Part shown: positions 20,301 to 30,288 of the stretch, piece by piece
How the letters are laid out: each line of letters opens with the position of its first letter
Numbering within the stretch: the stretch's first letter is position 1
From: Sphagnum compactum
Lineage: Eukaryota; Bryophyta; Sphagnopsida; Sphagnales
Direction of reading: 5' to 3'
Assembly: GCA_965153455.1 (NCBI GenBank)
Contig: OZ234498.1
Coordinates: 16,554,001 to 16,618,000 of the forward strand
Length of the DNA stretch: 64,000 nt
Translations under genes and position numbers: made by a program
Notes under the pieces: model-generated
The model's input: the letters and a program-made list of their open reading frames with translations, nothing else
Told to the model about the DNA's origin: nothing
The model's database searches: none

Positions 20301-23108
20301 TATAGAGGAGGAATCTGATGATGATGATGATGATGATTATTCAGCCCCTGCAGAACCACTCTACATGAACAACTATGCTGTATCTCCACGGGAGCTCACA
20401 AGGCTGCTTCATAAGCTTCAGGTTCAACACAATCTTCTTGAACTCCTCAGTCACCAATGTTGTAGGGTTCTCAGGGTACTGGGCTTTCAGATAGCTTTCT
20501 GCATTTGGATTGTATCTAAGATATGTAGACCATCCTATTGACCAGTCCAAACAGGAGACTACCAAATATTCTCAAGCTTTTATGAAGAAACTGGGTTTAT
20601 AAATACAGGGTATCAGAACCTGACTTTATATTAATGAAAGAATTCTCTGACAGTCAACAAGACAAGAAGAGCTCATATTAGAGCTGGAGGAGGAGTTACA
20701 AATTGCACAGACTCAGCTGGAATCCAAAGAGAAGGAGTTGGAGCTATGGAAAGATTGTGTACGGCGCCTTTCTGAAGTCTCTCTTGTGTCTGCTCTCTCA
20801 GGCACCCCATCTTACCCCTTTTGCAGCCCCAGTTTCTCATGATTGCACCCTTTGAGGCATTTGTTTGGTCTTGGGTTATCAGTTATTTCTGACTGGGCTT
20901 TGCATTTGTAGGTGACGATACCATGGTCGCACAAACTCCCATTGCTGCAAAAGTGCCAATCGATGGGCCTGTAACCTGTAGTGACAGAGATGTTGAGGTT
21001 ACATCAATTGTGAAGAGCAGCTTACCCTCTGAGGACCAAGCAAGCTTCCACTTCTCTCTTCAGAATTTGGATGATGGGCCAAGGGGCAACCTCTCAAACA
21101 TGGAATCCAGTAGGTTCTCATCATCAGAGTTATCAGGCAAGAGGGAGAAAAACGTGCCAGGAGATGAGATAGAGAACAAACCTCATACAGCTGCTGCAGA
21201 CCAGGTATGGTTGTGCAGATGCCTTATTTCAGTTTGCTACATCAAGTTAGTAGCCATTCAACAGAGTTTTAACTTTGTTCTGGCTTTTTAAATTGTGAGT
21301 ATGGAGATGTCTTGATTCTGATGAGAATTATCCTGTTGTGACCATTTGTGTGTTTTATTTTGGTTACAGACTCATGGGGAATCTGTGAGAGGCGTGTTAC
21401 ACAGTGAGAAGAAATGGACAAATGATGATGTTTGTGATGAGTTCCTTCGGGTTATGGTTGATGGTCGTGATGAAGTACCTCCACAAAATGAGAGAGCTAT
21501 GCCATCTGCCCTAGACTGCAAGTTGATAATTGAGGACTGCGAAATTGAGAAGTTGCTTGTAGACTCTGTTCAGGATCTTCAACAACCAGTCATTGCTGAG
21601 AGCTCTGGTGTGGATAGTAATACATCAAGCTTGTATGACTATTCTAGTGGTATCTCATTGGAAGATGGGTGGGATAATCTTCCAAACATGGATGTGAGTG
21701 TTGCTTCCTGCCAAGTCAAATTGTCAGCACCTCATCCCACCAGAAGAAGCTCATTTAACTGGGAAATAACCAAACCCAAACAAAGCAAAGCGGAGGATAA
21801 GGAGGGGTCCCAGTGGGATTGTAAGAAGCGAGACCAATCAACAACCATTATGGAACATAACAGGGTTGAGTCATCATCAAAGATGGCCTCTGAGATACCT
21901 GATGGAGGGTTTTTAGATGACAAATCAGGTGACTCACTGTGTTTGGTAAAGTACATTGACTCAAGTGCAAGGCCAGCACAAGACTTTGTAAATTCAGCTG
22001 AGTACAGGAGTATAGAAGGAGTTCATCATGTACAATCAAGCTTCCCAAGTGATGGGGTGAAGGGAGTGCAGCTGTTCAAGACACCCAAAGAGGTTGACCC
22101 AGAGCAGCAGTCGCTGTATGTGACAGAGAGAACTACAGCAGCAGAGCTGAGCCCAATGGTGCTTGACAAAATAGCTCACTGGGAGGGCTTGATGGAAGGA
22201 GAGACTCCAGGATCAGCAACAGGATCAGATTGGGAGTGTCAATCATGTGCATCTGAGTTGGGCCAACAGTGCACCCTTGACTCTTCCTATGAGGGCAGTG
22301 ATGTGTTTGGTGAAGATAACCTGGTGCTGGAGGCAGAGGAAATTCTTGGAAGGATGTTGATTACTCAGATAGTTGAGAAAACAAGACGTGGATCCCACAT
22401 TGTAAAACATGCCCAAATGATGCTTGCCACACTTGAGAATGATGAAACAGGAAATTGGGGGGATATGTGCATGTCAAGAGTGCTGCAGACAGATGGAAGA
22501 GAAAAGCCAGGTGATGTACCACAGTTGGCAAAACCTCCACACTCCTACAATTTTGCAAAGCCAGAGACAGGCTTAACATTGGCTGAACAAGGTGCAGTGG
22601 AAATGGAGGAAGATTACTTCTTTCACCAATTGACATCACAAATTAAGGATAAAAGGGTGTCAGAAAGTTTGAAGGACAGGCCTGGGAAGGAGCCTGGCTA
22701 CATGGTGAGATTAGACATGGAGCAGATTCCACTATTGGATCTGGGTGAAAATTCTCAATTTCTGCCAGGTAATCCTGCTTTCTTTCCCTCCTGGTTTTTT
22801 TCATCCTGTGTTTGCCAGTCTGTTCATGCAAATTGGTAAATGACATGCTTCAACATGACTCTCATTTCGGTCTGAAATGCTGCTCTGTGTCTTATGCAGA
22901 AGGTGAATCCTCTGGCAGTAGAGATGTGTTGCATGATGTTGCATGTGGGGCCCAACCAGTGGAGACTTCAAGAGACATCGATGTAAGGGGAACAATTGAT
23001 GTTAACAGCAATGAGAATTGGCTTTTATGTTGGGATGTGCATGATGTGCATAAAGAGCTGTATGGAGGAAGTGGATGCAGAGAAGATGAAGTTTGCACTC
23101 ATAGGTAG
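17385..23108 (+). CDS. POLAR-like cell polarity protein (nine coding exons)
   Basis: Model: exons 17385-17411, 17666-19034, 19378-19592, 19768-20055, 20269-20421, 20654-20801, 20912-21204, 21370-22768 and 22900-23108. Phases close to 1,366 codons plus TAG. POLAR (POLAR LOCALIZATION DURING ASYMMETRIC DIVISION AND REDISTRIBUTION) proteins are polarised cortical scaffolds in stomatal-lineage cells. The family core is seen as 'EGLLFSFGVGVGVMSVAS' (residues about 470-490), 'AELEAELEAELDQL' (about 603-616), an Asp run, 'VSPRELTRLLHKLQ' and the coiled coil 'RQEELILELEEELQIAQ...WKDCVRRLSE' (about 670-730). About 630 further residues are acidic and low in structure, much longer than flowering-plant members as I recall them. 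The first exon encodes MGAKHSKRE, an N-myristoylation-type start; 'RSRSLPIRGFARR' follows. Exon 6 to 7 needs a GC-AG intron. Exon 5 could start at 20236 instead, adding 11 residues in frame. Confidence 0.8.
20802..20911 (+). other. Candidate GC-AG intron in POLAR-like gene
   Basis: The upstream exon reads '...RRLSEVSLVSALS' and the downstream exon 'DDTMVAQTP'. Joining them in frame needs a phase-1 donor at CAG|GCACCC; no GT donor in that phase exists before the in-frame stop in the unspliced reading. The acceptor TTTGTAG| is normal. In the family, 'RRL..SLxxxSDDE' is continuous here, which supports the join. Confidence 0.6.
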
Positions 23109-23900
23109 TTATGAAGGTGAGTACAGTTCCATGCATATTCAGTTCTACTGACTCATAGGTCATCAATATCATCTATGTCTGGCTGTTGCTGTCTACCCTT
23201 TCCCTATTTTGTCAAGAGTTCTTGACCACATGTGAAGTTTCTTCAACTAGGAAGTGTTTCTCAAATCTTGAGCTGACTACAGTTATAGTGGCTTCTTTCC
23301 TTTTTGTTCGAAGTCTGACACAGCTTTCTTGGCATCTCTCTATGTTCACATGAAAAATTGTGAAATTGTGTGGATAGGCATCCATGACACATTGCATGAA
23401 GGTAGTGTGTTATTAGCTGGAGCAGCCACCAGATTTTGATGTTTCTATGCATGTCTTGTTTTAGCAGAATGGTTTTATAACAGGATGTTATATTGATTCA
23501 CAGTGGGTTGTGACAAAAACATGATAGTTAACTGCAGGTCACCTTACAAGACCCTGCAAGTAGGAGTTGAGGTTTGGCAGGATTCAAACTCTGATGGTGA
23601 TTTCTCACTATAAACTTTCCAAACCTGCATGCTAGGTGATTGAGATTTTGTAACCTGTAATTCTATATGTCCAAGCTAGTGCTTGTATGTCCACCATTGA
23701 AAATGTGTCTCCAATTTACAACCATGGAGGGACTGTCAGCCATTACTTGACTTGGTTAAGACCTCGTCAGGAAATAAAAAGTTCTTGCCATAATACTGCA
23801 CATCCTGTCTTCTCCATCTCTATGGGTACGATGTTGTGGTATTTCCAGTGGTGTTCCTGCTCTTTCTCCATTGGGTTGGGCTTTATTTAAAGGGCTCCTG
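23109..23900. other. 3' flank of POLAR-like gene, no gene recognised
   Basis: Probably 3' UTR at its left end. A donor-like GTGAGT follows the stop codon at about 23,117, so the 3' UTR may be spliced. No coding similarity in either strand. Confidence 0.4.
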
Positions 23901-23912
23901 AGGTGAAGCCAA

Positions 23913-24338
23913 GGGTATGCGCAATACCCCAATACCACTAAAGCCCATCCCTGAGGGCTTTACATGGCATCAAAATTGCTGCAGGTTTTTTTTTTTTTTC
24001 CTTCCTGTGATACCTGGCAATACTTGCTGGATACCCATTGAGTATCACAGGGAAAAATAGCATTGGCTCCATGGGTATCATACTTTTCATAAAGCCCCTT
24101 ACATTATTATGGTCAGGAAGGTGGCCTCTTTATACATTGTTATCTTCATGAACATCAATACCAATGTTGGTCTGGTATTGACTTTCATAGTACTGGGTCC
24201 AAGACTGATTTTTGGCTTGTATGTATAGGAATATATCTCGTATTGAGATTGATATAAAGCAGGCAAATACTTGGTATTACCCTCAGAGGTCCCTAGTCCC
24301 TACCAGGCTGGTACTAGGCTTGGCAGTACCAGCCTGGT
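23913..24338. repeat. Cluster of perfect hairpins
   Basis: Four inverted repeats lie within 430 bp: GGGTAT/ATACCC at 23913-23929; TAAAGCCC/GGGCTTTA at 23939-23962 (8-bp stem, 8-nt loop); CCTGTGATAC/GTATCACAGG at 24004-24051 (10-bp stem); ACCAGGCTGGTACT/AGTACCAGCCTGGT at 24302-24338 (14-bp perfect stem, 9-nt loop). The intervening DNA is rich in GGTATTG and CAATACC words. Possibly the remains of a foldback element or MITE. Confidence 0.75.
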
Positions 24339-24539
24339 GGGATTCTTGATATTAGTGTTGATACCATTGTTGGGCAGCTATTCAAAACAGGAATTGACCC
24401 CTGACAGTTATGAAGGTGGTTCTTAAGGTTCATAACTGTGGTTCTCTGGAAAAATCAAAGAGCTGGCTCTGCTTTATAAGCACAGTTCTAATTGTTTTGA
24501 AAGAAATCAATGAACTGGCCTTTCAACTGCCTGGACCCA

Positions 24540-24790
24540 CATTTTGGTAATGCCCCTCACCTCTGGGCTTTACCCATTCCATCCCCTGAGGCCAATGTTA
24601 TTGTGAACCCTAAGGATACTCGAATCACAAGGTGTGTGAGCTTAAAGGAGGGGGAGAGTTCTTATGCCTCCTTAACGAATAAGAACCAAAACATATTGTA
24701 AGAGCCATCCTCTTTTCTAAGAGGGATATTCAAGGATATAAGGTGCCCTTCAAATACACAAGGAAATTTCTCTTTCCAATCTTGGTGCCA
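24540..24790 (+). repeat. Diverged copy of the 42-kb repeat family
   Basis: Shares ordered words with 42227-42520 and 42604-42890: GGGCTTTACCCAT, ATTGTGAACC, CCTCTTTTCTAAGAGGGATAT and AAGGTGCCCTTCAAATACAC followed by AAGGAAATTTCTC. Identity is patchy, so this is an old copy. Confidence 0.5.
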
Positions 24791-27700
24791 CTGCCTTCTT
24801 CTTGAGGTGGTCACATCCTAGCCACACTAAAGATAGGTTATCCCCATATCTTAAAATTCCCTCAACTTATGACACCCCAAATTTTTTTGATGTTGGTTTG
24901 ATTTGGCATCCCTACCATAATTGGGTTTGCTATATGACAACCTCTTGAATGACATAGCACTTCCACTGGTGCACCGTACAGTAAACAAGTCAAAACATGT
25001 CGGTTTGGCTCAGCAAAATGCTTTATGCCCAGTATTTTTGTACATGACGGTGAGGCAGGCGAAAGGCACAACATGGTTTGGGTTGGTCAAGGTCAGTTGC
25101 TATTAGTAATCTTCGACCTTTTGCACTCCCAGTTTCAGTTTTATAGGTGAGGTTCGGAAATATTGGATTTGAAAAATATTGTTGCAGGGCCACATACTGA
25201 GCATGGGTGGAGCTGCTCTAGTGATAAATTGAACCCATAATCATTTCCTAAGTGGACATGCGTCCTGATCAAGGGGGTATTTCATTATTTCCTTGAGTCT
25301 CATATAAAATGTACCTTACATTGTCTTGCAAGCTTGAATACAAATTTAGTTCTCCATCTTCTTACCATTCAGACATTGAGGTGCGTTAGAACTTAAGATG
25401 CACCCCAAAAAGATTGAAACTGAAAGAAAGGGATGGGTAACTTTGAGAACCAAAACATATGAGAAATGGCGAGTATTTGTTTTTGTGCTAAAACAAAATT
25501 GATGATCTCATAACAAAAAATTTATGCACCTATCCACAAAAAAATTGGTAGTGAAATTCTTGGCTTTTAGCGGGGAACGTATCCATTAAAGACATGTACT
25601 TATCATTTGACAGATCTGGAAGTGACAACTACAGTACTTTCACTTAGGCAAATCCCCCAGGAATCCTATGTTTCTTCTTTGTAGTTGTATTTTCGAAGGC
25701 TTAAATTTGGTGGACAACAAAGTATCTGGTAAAGGACTGAATTAGGAACTCGAGAGTATTTGAAATTTGCTGAGTGGGATTTTTTCCACCACAAGTATTC
25801 CTAAAGTGCATGGGAAGGGCAGGTTAGGTTGAGAGGGGCTTATGTGTAGGGTAATGTTGGAAGAGTGGGGCATTCTCAAAATAAGGGCTGACCTGAGATT
25901 GGGCCGAGGAGCATTTTTTTTTGAAATGCCTCACTCTGAGGGCATCACCTTGTGTAAAGAACCAGCAAAATTTTACCCTTTCTTCACTTTTCCTAACAGG
26001 AAGAAAAAAGAAACAAAGAGGGAAGGTATTTAAAAATACAAAAATGCCCGCTCCAACAAAATGCTTGGTGCTTTGTTGGAATGGGTGTTTTGTTTTTCAA
26101 AATGGCGGGTGTTTTGTTAGAGCAAGTGATTCATTTTTTGAAATGGCCCACCACCGTCTGAGGAGGACAGATTCCGCTTGAAATATGCCCTCCAGGTCCA
26201 CTAAACAAATTCTGTTGGTGCTTTACATTCTGGGGTTAACCAAGTTCTCAAACCATAGAAGGATATTACTTAAGACCTGCCCTTCCTCAATAGTACTAAT
26301 TTCATTCTCCTATCCTAGAGTTAACTTATAGATTTGTAAGGGAGTCCCTGAGAGATGGAGGGGAAGATTATGGTTCTTAAGGTATTTGCAAATGTAACAA
26401 AAGAAAAAATGAAGTTAGGGTATCATTTACTATTCCTCATTACAAATTTCATCCATTTTGGATGAAAACGAGAATCCAGTTAAGTTAAAAATTAAGCATT
26501 GCATGCCAATTGCTGCTGGTACTCATAAATGGGTTCTATATTTGTGGAAGAAAGAGTATCCAATACCTCCAATGTAGTGCAATGGATCCCATGAATCCAG
26601 CAAATTAAAGGAGAAGGATCCTGAAATAGTGTTACTTAATGATCTCATTGGCATCTCCCGCTAATCATGTACAACATTTATTAGTACTCTGTATTAACCT
26701 TTATCAGTTTCTTCAAGGAAATATCTTTTTTGTTTTTTCCAATTTGGTAGCTATAGCTTGTTTGTGACAAGGAAAGAAATTAGGCTTTATGTACATATGT
26801 AAGGTAGATATGCCAATAACTACGTGGAGGCCAACTACCATATGCTAAGATCAATCACTTACACTCCATTGACAATAATTCACCTTTTGTGAATGGAAAA
26901 CAAGATTATTCAATAGTTTATAATCAACATATGCATAAAAATTTGAGTGTCATTCAATCAAATTTGCTATTATCAAAATTAAGTAGAGAAAGATACTAGT
27001 GTTGGGCAGGTATGTTCATTTCAACATATGGGTTGGGTACTCGTATTATTAAAGTTTTTTTCAATTTAGACGTTGGGCAAGAACATGAGTATTAAAATGT
27101 TCTTCAAATAGACATATTAGGGGAGTTTATATAATAAGTTACATGTTTTCAAGGTATCTCAAGCATAAAATGGATAGACAACAACCTCATACCAACTATT
27201 ATGAGATATACATATGAGTATCGAATATTCGCATCAGGATATTATCTTCTAAAGTGAAAAAAATAAATTCAACAAAGTCACCAAGAAGTGGTGTTTGTCT
27301 CTAGCTTACAAGCTGGAGGAGTTGTTCCATCGGAGAGTACATGACCATGTGCAACTCTTACCACTCATAAACAACACTGAACAAAAAGCCCTAATGCTTT
27401 CAGAGCTTCACTAAATTTGACATATACATACTCAAAAACACAAAATAAAATTCACACACAATATATGAGTAGGGCTCTTCCAAAAGAGGAAAGCTTTGAG
27501 TATAAACAAGTGCAATGTTAACATTGGTAAAAGACAAACAACAAATCAGAATATGTCCTCAATTTATAAAATGATACCAGTCAATTATCATTTTATATAT
27601 TCAAATACGTATTCGTCAAAACCCTATATACCAAACCAACACTAAACTATACACATTCATAAAAGTTGATTTTTCAATATGAAAGATAGTGAATACACAT

Positions 27701-28592
27701 TTGTTAACTTGGGTTGGTTAGTTATGAAAGATACTTACTAAATATGCATTCATGAAGGTTGATTTTGTAAAGTATAGAAGATATAGAATACCATCAAGAG
27801 AAACTAGACTCTCTGATTGGCTATCACGTCTCCAGTTACTAGTCATAACATTCGACCTTTGTTTTGTTTTGATATTAGTGACCTACTAGTTAATTAGCAC
27901 AAAGGTGACAACATTGGCTCTCAAACGGGCACATTGATTTCTTAACCGTATTGCTTCTTGGATGAAAGTGTCAGAGCCACTCTTTTGTGGATGAAAAGAG
28001 AGCATTTTGATTCTCATTCATTATGGTCAATTATGCCGAGTAACTAGCTGGCGGCCTCCTTACCAGTTACCTAATCCATAACTAACTGGCAGCCTCCCGC
28101 CAGTTGCCAAGTAAATAGAGGGTGGGGTTTTGAGCAGATCAAGGGCTGATTTTAACAAAAGATAACTCACTGATTAACATGAATAAATTTACTTCTCATA
28201 AATAAGGAAAGAAGGGAAATAATGAACCACTTCTTCTTTTCTTCTTTTTTTTCAATTCTGGGATATAAAAAATTTGGAAAATTCCTCCTCTCACCCAATA
28301 ATACTTTACACTTGGGGAAAAATTCAATTATTTGATTAAAAAAAACAACAAAAATTGTCCCCCCCCACAAAGAAAAGATAAACCACTGCACAGAAACTGA
28401 ATTAAATAATCATGAAGAAGAGATTTTGTTCCTAGAAGAAAGCAAAGCAAAGCAAAGCAATCAGAGAGTTGACTATAGCGGTGTCATGGTGTGCAAGGTG
28501 GAGCAGCTGAAGAAGGAAGGAGTAGGTAGGTAGGTATCTTCCAAAGTACTCCAAGTACCCAACAAGAAGCAGGAGAAGAAGAACATGAGAGC

Positions 28593-28632
<40 letters not shown>

Positions 28633-28780
28633 TCAGGACAACTCATAAGTGGAGACAACAGCTGATGATGATGACTCGACTCACTCACTGAGCTCCAGGA
28701 TAATGTTGGTGGTTGTTTGATCATGGTTTAGTGGTAGGTGAAGCCCCAAGACAAACACACAAAGGGGATTTCAAATCCTG
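24791..28780. other. Intergenic DNA, no gene recognised
   Basis: No open frame with a recognisable product. A 9-bp hairpin (TCCAACAAA/TTTGTTGGA, 26052-26080) and a second arm GTTTTGTTAGAGC at about 26,112-26,124 suggest a small transposon remnant. 25,921-25,960 resembles one unit of the 28.8-29.2 kb array (CTCTGAGGGCAT...GTAAAGAACCAG). Confidence 0.45.
28597..28629 (+). repeat. (GA)16 microsatellite
   Basis: Thirty-three bases of uninterrupted GA dinucleotide repeat. A short (AAAGC)n run lies about 150 bp upstream near 28,440. Confidence 0.97.
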
Positions 28781-28787
28781 ATTACAG

Positions 28788-29212
28788 CCCCATCTAAGGG
28801 CCTTAATGGGTGTAAAGAACTGGTAATGAAATGCAATGCGCCCTGTCTGAGGGCGTTAATGCACATAAAGAACCAGTAAGGAACCTTATGAAGTGCAATG
28901 CCCATGTCTGAAGGCCTTAATGTGTGTAAAGAACTGGTAAGGAACTGGTACGGAACCTTATGAAGCACAATGCCCCTGCCTGAGGGCCTCAATGCAGGTA
29001 AAGAACTGGTGAGGAACCTTATGAAGCACAATGCTCCTGTCTGAGGGCCTTATTATGCGTAAAGAATTGGTAAGGAACCTTATGAAGTGCAATGCCCCTG
29101 TCTGAGGGCCTTAATTTGTGTAAAGAACTGGTAAGGACCCTTATGAAGCGCAGTGCCCTGTCTGAGGGCCTTAATGCATGTAAAGAACTGGTAATGAACC
29201 TTATGAAGTGCA
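28788..29212 (+). repeat. Tandem array, about seven units of ~61 bp
   Basis: Each unit contains CTGTCTGAGGGCCTTAATG, then GTAAAGAACTGGTAAGGAAC and CTTATGAAGTGCAATGCC, with a few substitutions per unit. Units begin near 28,788 (partial), 28,837, 28,897, 28,968, 29,029, 29,091 and 29,152. One unit carries a short internal duplication (GGTAAGGAACTGGTACGGAAC). Minus-strand frames through the array are repeat translations, not genes. Confidence 0.95.
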
Positions 29213-29480
29213 CGAACCTTGCTTTAAAACGTCAGTAAGATGCTTGTCTTGTAATCTTACCTTCCTCTCAAGGGTGCCCTCCAACTATACTAAGAACATG
29301 AGGAGTCGGGCAGGTGGAGTCCTGATTACGCCCATGCCCGTCTGAGGGCCTTAACTTGCATAAAGAACTGGCGAGGAACCTTATGAAGTGTAAGAACCCT
29401 GCTAAAAGTAGAAGATGCTTGCCTCACAGTGGATGTAATCTTTAAGGTGCCCTTCAACAACAACACTAAGGAAATTTCAG
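29213..29480 (+). repeat. Tail repeats of the array and one isolated unit
   Basis: After the array, a different block (GCTT...AGATGCTTG...GTAATCTT...GTGCCCTCCAAC...ACTAAG, about 29,218-29,295) is followed by one more array unit at 29,333-29,395. A second copy of the tail block follows at about 29,396-29,470 (AGATGCTTGCC...GTAATCTTTAAGGTGCCCTTCAAC). So the whole 'unit plus tail' structure was duplicated. Confidence 0.8.
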
Positions 29481-30057
29481 CACTTCTTTACAGGATTGAG
29501 GAGGGAGGGAGGACTCATGGGGGAGGGGAGAGAGGAAGGATCCTGATTCTTCCTCATAGTGAGTGAGTGGCATGCATTGGGATTCTCACCTACATAAAAA
29601 GGGTGGCTTTTATTACACCTGAGGAAATGACATTAAAAAGCTTTGATGTGAGTGCGAGCTAAATTTAGTTATAATTGCAAGCCTTGTTGCTGTTGCGGCA
29701 GCAGCAACAGTAGTTGAAAGTTAGTGTTGCTAGCTCCTTCTCCCTCCCAAATGAGAGAGAAGAGCTGGCACCACTGGGTTTGTTGCATTTCAATGCAGAA
29801 GAACAAGAAAAAGAAAAAGAAGAAGAAGAATTAATAGCAGCACCAGCACCAGCAGCCATAGCAGGAGCTGTAGTAGATAGTAGAAAAACAAGGAGGAGGA
29901 GAAGCAAGAGAACAAACAAATAAACAAACAGGGGAGCTAGAAGGACTCCTATCTATCTATCTATCCATGCATGTATGTATGCATGTATGTATGAGCTAGA
30001 AGAGAAGAAGAGACTAAAGCTTGCAAGCTGCTCCTCGATGTCGGCTATTGTTGCAAT
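29481..30057 (+). promoter_or_regulatory. Probable promoter/5' leader of MGLCAS gene
   Basis: Contains GAAGAA- and CAGCAG-rich stretches and a (TATC)/(ATGT) simple-repeat zone at about 29,950-29,995. No core promoter element is clear enough to call. Open frames here are low-complexity and unlikely to be genes. Confidence 0.4.
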
Positions 30058-30288
30058 ATGGAGATTGTTGAAGCAGCAGCAGCTCCTCCTGGTCGTGGTG
30101 ATTTGTACTACTGTTCCAGGTGGTTTCAAGTTTTGATTCTTCTACTAGAGGAGGAGGAGCTGGAGCTGCTCGAGGAGGCGGTGGAGGAGACCATTTTTGT
30201 TGTAAATGGGGTTGTGTGCATCCCGTGCTTTGGGGGTGCTGGAGAATTTGGAGGAGGAGATGAGGGAAGAGGAAGAATCAAGCTCTAA
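30058..30288 (+). CDS. Upstream ORF overlapping the main start (76 codons)
   Basis: Starts at an ATG 148 bp before the MGLCAS gene's ATG, in another frame, and ends 83 bp inside the main coding region. If both lie on the mRNA, scanning ribosomes that use it would bypass the main start. The peptide (MEIVEAAAAPPGRGDL...) shows no recognisable motif, so any role is regulatory by position. Whether it lies on the mature mRNA is unknown. Confidence 0.4.
   Translation: MEIVEAAAAPPGRGDLYYCSRWFQVLILLLEEEELELLEEAVEETIFVVNGVVCIPCFGGAGEFGGGDEGRGRIKL

Noticed and set aside
28041-28100. Similarity to 61,100-61,170 (GGC..CAGCCTC...TTACCTAAT)
   Set aside because: Short and patchy. Not strong enough to call a repeat pair by eye.
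28771-29213. Array of similar units resembling a CRISPR
   Set aside because: The units are repeated along their full length with no unique spacers, in plant nuclear DNA. It is a tandem repeat.
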